Assembly: GCF_007483665.1 (NCBI RefSeq)
Contig: NZ_ML660183.1
Span: 186,001 to 250,000 of the forward strand
Length of the DNA: 64,000 nucleotides
Origin: Catellatospora sichuanensis
Lineage (GTDB): Bacteria; Actinomycetota; Actinomycetes; Mycobacteriales; Micromonosporaceae
Direction: 5' to 3'
Shown: positions 59,272-64,000 of the stretch, in pieces
Numbering within the stretch: position 1 is the first letter of the stretch
Layout: the number at the start of each line of letters is the position of its first letter
Notes under the pieces: generated by a model
Databases searched by the model: none
What the model was told of the DNA's origin: nothing
The model's input: only the letters and a program-made list of their open reading frames with translations
Translations under genes and position numbers: made by a program

Positions 59272-59714
59272 CCGCGGCTGGCCAACATCCACCCTACGCA
59301 GGCATGGTTTCCCGGATCTCAGGGCTGGCCATCGACGCCGGCCTGCTCGCGGTCGCCTCGTCCTTCGCCGTGTCCGGCGTACCGGCGGTGTGGTCCGCGC
59401 TGGCCGGCGAGCCCCCCGGCTGGCTCAAGGCCGCGTCGGCGGTGGTCGCCGCGGTGCTACCGGTCGTCTACTTCACGGCCTGCTGGTGGATGACCGGCCA
59501 GACCCTGGGCGCGCTGCTGTTCGGCACCGTCGTACGCCGCACCGACGGCCGCCACGTCGGGTTCTGCCGCGCCCTGCTGCGCGCGCTCGTCGGCCTGGCC
59601 ATCCCCGTGCTGTGGCTGATCGGCATGATCGGCGTGCTCACCGACGACAAACGCCGCGCCTGGCACGACCGCCTGTTCGGCACCGTCGTCCGCTACATCG
59701 ACCGCGGCCCCTGA
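59268..59714 (+). CDS. RDD family membrane protein
   Basis: A 148-aa protein of the RDD family with three to four helices (GLAIDAGLLAVASSFAVSG, AASAVVAAVLPVVYFTACWW, LLRALVGLAIPVLWLIGMIG). The family features are RISGLAIDAGLLA at the first helix, TGQTLGALLFGTVVRRTDG in the middle and DDKRRAWHDRLFGTVVRYI at the end. GTG 59268 overlaps the upstream stop. Function in transport or stress is known only for some relatives. Confidence 0.85.
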   Translation: MTAAGQHPPYAGMVSRISGLAIDAGLLAVASSFAVSGVPAVWSALAGEPPGWLKAASAVVAAVLPVVYFTACWWMTGQTLGALLFGTVVRRTDGRHVGFCRALLRALVGLAIPVLWLIGMIGVLTDDKRRAWHDRLFGTVVRYIDRGP

Positions 59715-59718
59715 CGAA

Positions 59719-59766
59719 GGAAGGGCACCTTCTTATCGCCATACGTAATGGAAGGGCACCTTCTTA
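59719..59766 (+). repeat. Two copies of a 17-bp interspersed repeat
   Basis: GGAAGGGCACCTTCTTA occurs at 59719-59735 and again at 59750-59766, 31 bp apart. Each copy contains a GAAGG/CCTTC mini-hairpin. I remember this sequence as common downstream of genes in Micromonospora relatives, but I have not searched. It lies just after the RDD gene. Confidence 0.75.
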
Positions 59767-59791
59767 ACCTCACCTGCCGAGTGACCTGCGG

Positions 59792-60844
59792 TCAGCCGGC
59801 CGATTGCGCGGCGTGGCCGTCGGCCCAGGCGGACCAGGCTTCGAACCAGTCCTCGTCCACGGCCGCACGGACCTGGATCGGCACATCCCGGCGGCGGACG
59901 GTCTCCTCACGGTGCAGCCAGGCACGCTGCGCGGCGACGCTGGACACGGCCTCACTGATGCCGGTGCCGAACAGCAGCGTCTCGGCGACCGCCCGTTCCC
60001 GCAGGCGGGCGTCGTCACGGAACCACTCGGCCTTGTCCTGCAGCGTCGACAGCTGCGCCAGGGTGCTGCTGACCGCCTGGTCGGCCACCGGCTCAGACTG
60101 GTCGGCCAGGTCCATCTGCCGCCGCACGGCCGCCCGCCACAGTGTGCGCCAGTAGCCCGGCAGCTGCGGCCCGGGGCCGCCGTCGGCCAGCCACGCCGCA
60201 CGCTCACGGCCCAGCCGCAGGGAGAGGTCCACCAGGGCACGATGCGGCTCGCCCGCGAGGTCTTCGGGGATCTCCCGCTCGTGGTGCCCCGTACCGGGAT
60301 CCGGCGGCGCCGTCGGCGGTCCAACGTGCACCCGTGAAAGCATCGCCGTCAGGTCGATGACGGTGTGCGCGCTGAGCACCTCGGGGTGCCAGTCACGCGC
60401 GACCACGGTGATCTCGACGTCCTCGAGGCTGCAGCGAGCCGCCCACCAGCGGCTTCCGGCCCGTACGACCCGCCCGGCCACGGGCACGCCGTCGACGACC
60501 ACCGTGGTGTCCCCCTCGGTCCACTCGACGTCGGAGATCCGGTGACCGTGCCCGCGCATGCAGTGCTCGACCTCCCCGCGCAGCGGGGCAAAGCCGATCG
60601 GCGTGCCGGCCCGGCGGGCGGTCTCCACGGCGGCCCAGGGCAGCGTCAGGCCTTCCCCGTACACGACCCGCACGGTGGTGATCCGGTCGTCGGACAGTCC
60701 CAAGCCGCCGAACCGTTCCACACCGGGCAGCGCCGGGCCCGTCAGTGCGAACACCGGCAGGCCGCTGTCGAGCAGTTCCCGGTGCAGCCGCTTCTGCTGG
60801 CGGACGAAGCGTTCCCGTGCGGCTTCGGACCGCTCGAACCTCAT
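59792..60844 (-). CDS. Hypothetical protein
   Basis: A 350-aa soluble protein. It begins MRFERSEAARERFVRQQKRL, followed by an alpha/beta region (ITTVRVVYGEGLTLPWAAVE, TTVVVDGVPVAGRVVRAG) and a helical second half rich in Arg and Leu (AVRRQMDLADQSEPVADQAV). No motif I can assign. ATG 60844 has a strong GAGGAGG at 4 nt, so the start is well supported. Single gene, convergent with the RDD gene. Confidence 0.7.
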   Translation of the reverse strand: MRFERSEAARERFVRQQKRLHRELLDSGLPVFALTGPALPGVERFGGLGLSDDRITTVRVVYGEGLTLPWAAVETARRAGTPIGFAPLRGEVEHCMRGHGHRISDVEWTEGDTTVVVDGVPVAGRVVRAGSRWWAARCSLEDVEITVVARDWHPEVLSAHTVIDLTAMLSRVHVGPPTAPPDPGTGHHEREIPEDLAGEPHRALVDLSLRLGRERAAWLADGGPGPQLPGYWRTLWRAAVRRQMDLADQSEPVADQAVSSTLAQLSTLQDKAEWFRDDARLRERAVAETLLFGTGISEAVSSVAAQRAWLHREETVRRRDVPIQVRAAVDEDWFEAWSAWADGHAAQSAG

Positions 60845-61066
60845 CCGGCCTCCTCAAGCCCATGCGCCGACCCGCATCTGCGGCGTGACGCCCGACGGAC
60901 ACGTGACGGGCCTGCGGGCGTCACCCGCATCGACGGCCGTCCCCGAAGGACGTGGACATCCTGTGTACACGAAGCCGCGCCGCCGACGTCGCGATGGCCA
61001 CTGTCGCATTCCTGCACGCCCAGCGCACACGACGCCCGACCCGACCCGCGGGAGTAGGGTCGCCGG

Positions 61067-61753
61067 GTGCGTTCCCACCTTGTACCGCTGGGCCTCGTGA
61101 CCGTCCTGGCGCTCGCCGCGTGCGGCGGGCCGGCGCAAAGGCCTGTGTTCACGCCCGCCGCGGCGGCCACGCCCGCTCCGACCGCGACACCGGACGCCAC
61201 ACCCTCGCCCTCCCCCGCCTCGTCGCCGTCCGCGGTCCACCACGTCTTCCCTGTGCTGGGCAAGACCTCTTACGGGCGCAGCCACCATGACTACCAGGCG
61301 ACGGACATCATGGCGCCGTGCGGCGCGAGCGTCGTCGCGGTCATCGACGGCGTGGTGCTGGAGATTTCGCCGGTGGACCTCTACGACCCGAAGACCGACG
61401 ACGGCGCGACCCGCGGCGGCAAGTCCGTGTCCCTGCTCGGCGACGACGGCGTGCGCTACTACGGCTCGCACTTCTCCGCGATCGACTCGAAGATCCACGC
61501 CGGGGCCCGTGTCAAGGCGGGACAGCCCTTGGGCAAGGTCGGCCGTACCGGCCTGGCGAGCGCCTGCCACCTGCACTTCGGCATGTCCCCGGTGTGCGCG
61601 CGCACCGGCGACTGGTGGATCCGCCGCGGCGTGATCTGGCCCTGGCGCTACCTCGACGCGTGGCGCAAGGGCGCTGCGAAGTCCCCCGTCACCGAGCTCC
61701 AGACCTGGGAACGCAAGAACGGCTGCTCCACCAAGCCGCCCAAGGGCGCCTGA
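61067..61753 (+). CDS. M23 (LytM)-type peptidase lipoprotein
   Basis: A 228-aa lipoprotein with lipobox LAAC (Cys20), a Pro/Thr/Ala linker, and an M23 domain from about residue 60. Metal-site pieces are RSHHDYQATDIMAPCGA (His and Asp) and ACHLHFGMSPVC (HxH). The catalytic Asp/His set appears intact, so it may cleave peptidoglycan cross-links or act as an amidase activator. Start GTG 61067. It ends before a long bidirectional terminator. Confidence 0.85.
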   Translation: MRSHLVPLGLVTVLALAACGGPAQRPVFTPAAAATPAPTATPDATPSPSPASSPSAVHHVFPVLGKTSYGRSHHDYQATDIMAPCGASVVAVIDGVVLEISPVDLYDPKTDDGATRGGKSVSLLGDDGVRYYGSHFSAIDSKIHAGARVKAGQPLGKVGRTGLASACHLHFGMSPVCARTGDWWIRRGVIWPWRYLDAWRKGAAKSPVTELQTWERKNGCSTKPPKGA

Positions 61754-61775
61754 CCGCGCCGCGCGATTTACATAA

Positions 61776-61832
61776 ACGCTGGCCTATCTCATCGAAAATT
61801 CGTCGGTCGAATTCGATGAGATAGGCCAGCGT
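61776..61832. terminator. 21-bp bidirectional terminator
   Basis: Perfect 21-bp arms at 61776-61796 and 61812-61832 (core ACGCTGGCCTATCTCATC). The inner sequence can pair alternatively (AATTCG/CGAATT). It lies between the M23 gene and the convergent MFS gene. Confidence 0.93.
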
Positions 61833-61855
61833 CTACAGCAAGCGGGACGGTGGCG

Positions 61856-63364
61856 TCAGCCGACGTGGACCGCGCCCTCCACGGGCAGGTCCGACTTGCG
61901 GACCTTGATCAGCACGGTGATCACGATCGCGGACACGACCAGCAGGCCGCCGCCCCACGCGAACGCCGTCGCGAACCCGTGCACCGCTGCCTCGGCCTGG
62001 ACGAAGCCCGCCATCTGCGGGTCCATCCCGGGCTTGAGGTTCTCGGCCGCGTAGTCCGAGGTCGCGTTGAGCGCGAACGTGCTCAGCAGCGCCGCGCCCA
62101 GCGAGCCGCCCACCTGCTGGGTGGCGTTCAGGGTGGCGCTGGCCGCACCGGCGTCGTGCTGCGGCACGCCGACCAGCGCGAGGCTGGACAGCGGCACGAA
62201 CGTGAAGCCGAGGCCCAGACCCAGCACGATCGCGCCGGGCAGCACGTGGGTGGCGTACGAGGTGGTCACGCCGATCTGGGTGAGGAACAGCATGGAGCCC
62301 GCGGCCAGCACCGCACCGGCGATCATCAGCGGCTTCGCGCCCAGCTTGGGCAGCAGCTGGCTGGCGATGCCGGCGGAGATGAACACGCCCGCCGAGATCG
62401 GCAGCGAGGCCAGACCGGCCTCGATCGGGGTGTAGCCGAGCACGCCCTGGAAGTAGAACGTCAGGAAGAAGAACGCGCCCATCAGCCCGGCACCGGTCAG
62501 GGTGCTGGACAGGTACGCGCCGCCGCGGTTGCGGTCGAGCAGGATGCGCAGCGGCAGCAGCGGGTTCTTCGAGAACTTCTGGATGATCACGAACACGATC
62601 AGGAGCAGCAGGCCGCCGCCCATGTAGGCCAGCGCCTCCGGGGAGTCCCAGCCGTGCTCCGGCTCGGCGGCCTTGGTCAGGCCGTACACCAGGGCGACCA
62701 GGCCCAGGGTGACCGCGATCGCGCCGGGGATGTCGTAGCGGGTGTTGCCTTCGGCCTTGCTCTCCGGCACGAACGGGATCGCCGCCGCGATCGCGAGGAC
62801 CGCGATCGGGATGTTGACCAGCAGGCACCAGCGCCAGTCGGCGTACTCGGTGAGCACCCCGCCCAGCAGCAGGCCGACCGCCGCGCCGCCGCCCGCGATG
62901 GCGCCGTACACGGCGAACGCCTTGGCGCGCTCCTTGGCGTCGGTGAACAGCACCGTCAGCAGCGCCAGACCGGCCGGGGCGAGCAGCGCACCGAACGCGC
63001 CCTGCAGGCCGCGCGCGGCGAACAGGCTCAGGCCGTCCCAGGCCAGGCCGCCCAGCGCGGACGCGGCCGCGAAGCCGATCGCACCGGCGATGAAGGTGCG
63101 CTTACGGCCCCAGTAGTCGGCGATGCGGCCGCCGAGCAGCAGTAGGCCGCCGAAGGTCAGCGTGTACGCGGTGAGCACCCACTGGCGCTCGGCGTCGGTG
63201 ATGCCGAGGTCCACCTGCATGGCGGGCAGGGCGATGTTCACGATGGTCGCGTCGAGCACCACCATCAGCTGCGCGATGGCGATGATCGTCAGGGCGAGCC
63301 AGCGCCGCGGATTCGGGGCGGCGGAGGGCTCCGCTGCCTGGGGTCGGGAGACCGTGGTGGTCAT
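61856..63364 (-). CDS. MFS efflux transporter (DHA2, 14 TM, EmrB/QacA type)
   Basis: A 502-aa drug:H+ antiporter with 14 predicted helices. Signatures are LDATIVNIALPAMQVDLG (motif D1), LLGGRIADYWGRKRTFIAG (motif A) and GAFGALLAPAGLALLTVLF (motif C-like). ATG 63364 has GAAAGG upstream; the frame is open to 63916 but that part is the shadow of the TetR gene. Expelled substrates are probably hydrophobic compounds or antibiotics. Downstream gene of a TetR regulator on the same strand. Confidence 0.92.
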   Translation of the reverse strand: MTTTVSRPQAAEPSAAPNPRRWLALTIIAIAQLMVVLDATIVNIALPAMQVDLGITDAERQWVLTAYTLTFGGLLLLGGRIADYWGRKRTFIAGAIGFAAASALGGLAWDGLSLFAARGLQGAFGALLAPAGLALLTVLFTDAKERAKAFAVYGAIAGGGAAVGLLLGGVLTEYADWRWCLLVNIPIAVLAIAAAIPFVPESKAEGNTRYDIPGAIAVTLGLVALVYGLTKAAEPEHGWDSPEALAYMGGGLLLLIVFVIIQKFSKNPLLPLRILLDRNRGGAYLSSTLTGAGLMGAFFFLTFYFQGVLGYTPIEAGLASLPISAGVFISAGIASQLLPKLGAKPLMIAGAVLAAGSMLFLTQIGVTTSYATHVLPGAIVLGLGLGFTFVPLSSLALVGVPQHDAGAASATLNATQQVGGSLGAALLSTFALNATSDYAAENLKPGMDPQMAGFVQAEAAVHGFATAFAWGGGLLVVSAIVITVLIKVRKSDLPVEGAVHVG

Positions 63365-63390
63365 CGTCGTGCCTTTCGGTGGAGGGTGTT

Positions 63391-63951
63391 TCAGCGAGCC
63401 AGGACGGGGAGCAGGACCTCGTCGCAGACCCGGGCCAGGTACTCGTCGTCGAGCGGCCGGCCGTGTCCGAGGTGCCTCGCCATCAGCTGCGCCGTGACGA
63501 GGTCGGGAAAGAGGCTGTCGAACGGCTGCGGCTTGATCTCGCCGCGCTGCACCGCGCGCTCCAGCAGTGCTTCGGTGTGCCGGTGGATCTCGGGGTACAC
63601 CTGGCCCCGCACGATTCCGGCGAGTTCGGGGTCGGTCTGCATCGCGAACGAGAGTGCGTGGATCAGCGGGCCCTCGTCGACGACGCAGCGCGCCGCGGCG
63701 TACAGCAGCTCGATCAGGTCGCCGCGCAGGCTGCCGGTGTCGGCGGGGACGACGTCCTCGGCCTGCTGCTGGCGCAGCACCTGGGCGACGAGCTCGGGCT
63801 TGCCCGGCCAGTGCCGGTACAGCGTCGCCTTGCTCATGTGGGCGCGCGACGCGATCGCGTCCATGGTCATCTTGTCGTAGCCGACCTCGCACAGCAGCTC
63901 GCGCACGGCGGCGCACAGGGGCGCTCCGGCGGGCACGCGGGCACGGCTCAT
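63391..63951 (-). CDS. TetR family regulator of the MFS pump
   Basis: A 186-aa regulator with N-terminal HTH (LLCEVGYDKMTMDAIASRAH, then MSKATLYRHWPGKPELVAQ) and a C-terminal domain for ligand binding. ATG 63951 has GGAG 6 nt upstream. It is 26 nt upstream of the MFS gene on the same strand, so both are one transcript with autoregulation. Confidence 0.9.
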   Translation of the reverse strand: MSRARVPAGAPLCAAVRELLCEVGYDKMTMDAIASRAHMSKATLYRHWPGKPELVAQVLRQQQAEDVVPADTGSLRGDLIELLYAAARCVVDEGPLIHALSFAMQTDPELAGIVRGQVYPEIHRHTEALLERAVQRGEIKPQPFDSLFPDLVTAQLMARHLGHGRPLDDEYLARVCDEVLLPVLAR

Positions 63952-63976
63952 GACAGGCTCCGGGGGAAGGGAGATG

Positions 63977-63994
63977 CGGAACGGTACGGTTCCG
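63977..63994. promoter_or_regulatory. TetR operator at the window edge
   Basis: CGGAAC (63977-63982), GGTACG spacer and GTTCCG (63989-63994) form a perfect inverted repeat 25 bp upstream of the TetR start codon, with a further AACGGTACGGTT symmetry. Expected position of an autoregulatory site. Confidence 0.65.
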
Positions 63995-64000
63995 TTTCCT

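Noticed and set aside
61776-61832. Mobile-element inverted repeat or attachment site
   Set aside because: Position between convergent genes and a short loop make a bidirectional terminator more likely.
1-64000. CRISPR arrays, transposases, prophage or integrase genes
   Set aside because: No regularly spaced direct repeats and no such proteins were found on either strand.

Overview
The window is high-GC chromosomal DNA from an actinomycete. Shine-Dalgarno GGAGG sites, frequent GTG/TTG starts, ATGA/GTGA stop-start overlaps, leaderless promoters, Tat and lipobox exports, an LPXTG protein, GPP34 and SigE-type regulators all fit. A 17-bp element (GGAAGGGCACCTTCTTA, twice near 59.7 kb) that I remember as common in Micromonospora relatives suggests Micromonosporaceae; this is an inference, not a search result. 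There is no rRNA, CRISPR, insertion sequence or prophage, and gene order looks like ordinary chromosome with small accessory modules.

Layout. 0-10 kb: amide uptake and hydrolysis (amino-acid permease plus acetamidase/formamidase); a FadR-type regulator with a fatty-acid-hydroxylase-like enzyme; a GPP34-permease-acetyltransferase operon; a secreted zinc carboxypeptidase. 10-20 kb: a cell-envelope block (Pro-rich TPR/FN3 membrane protein, large FN3 protein, MoxR ATPase, DUF58 protein, transglutaminase-fold protein that has lost its catalytic residues). 20-33 kb: an HTH/Clp-N protein with two operators in its own promoter, lipoproteins, a secreted ExeM/NucH-type nuclease, an inactive M16-like protein, an LPXTG protein, and two TetR-controlled divergent pairs. 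33-36 kb: a sulfur-scavenging unit in which a leaderless Cys-containing leader peptide and a hairpin precede a Tat-exported sulfatase and its formylglycine-generating enzyme. 36-40 kb: potassium channel, SigE-type sigma factor with membrane partner, RlpA-like protein. 40-47 kb: prolyl-tRNA synthetase, then two paralogous GNAT-DUF402 fusions flanking a PIN toxin-antitoxin pair and an LCP ligase. 47-53 kb: TetR/FAD-monooxygenase pair, frameshifted methyltransferase, metallo-hydrolase, phosphate transporter with its DUF47 partner. 53-59 kb: two structured RNAs, then a translationally coupled polysaccharide operon (family 2 glycosyltransferase plus two beta-helix proteins). 59-64 kb: RDD protein, LytM/M23 lipoprotein, TetR-MFS efflux pair.

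The most striking element is at 53.54-53.84 kb: two tandem RNAs with canonical T-arms, D-arms and fully paired acceptor- and anticodon-type stems, but in circularly permuted order (T-arm, acceptor 3' strand, 7-8 nt loop, acceptor 5' strand, D-arm). Each sits on an extended helix formed by its two flanks. This is the architecture of YrlA-type bacterial Y RNAs (tRNA mimics bound by Ro60/Rsr). No Rsr gene is in the window; a conserved gene of unknown function (52769-53500) lies just upstream on the same strand.

Two genes carry single-base frameshifts: the sulfatase C-terminus at a C7 run, and the methyltransferase near 49.52 kb. These could be sequencing errors or real lesions.
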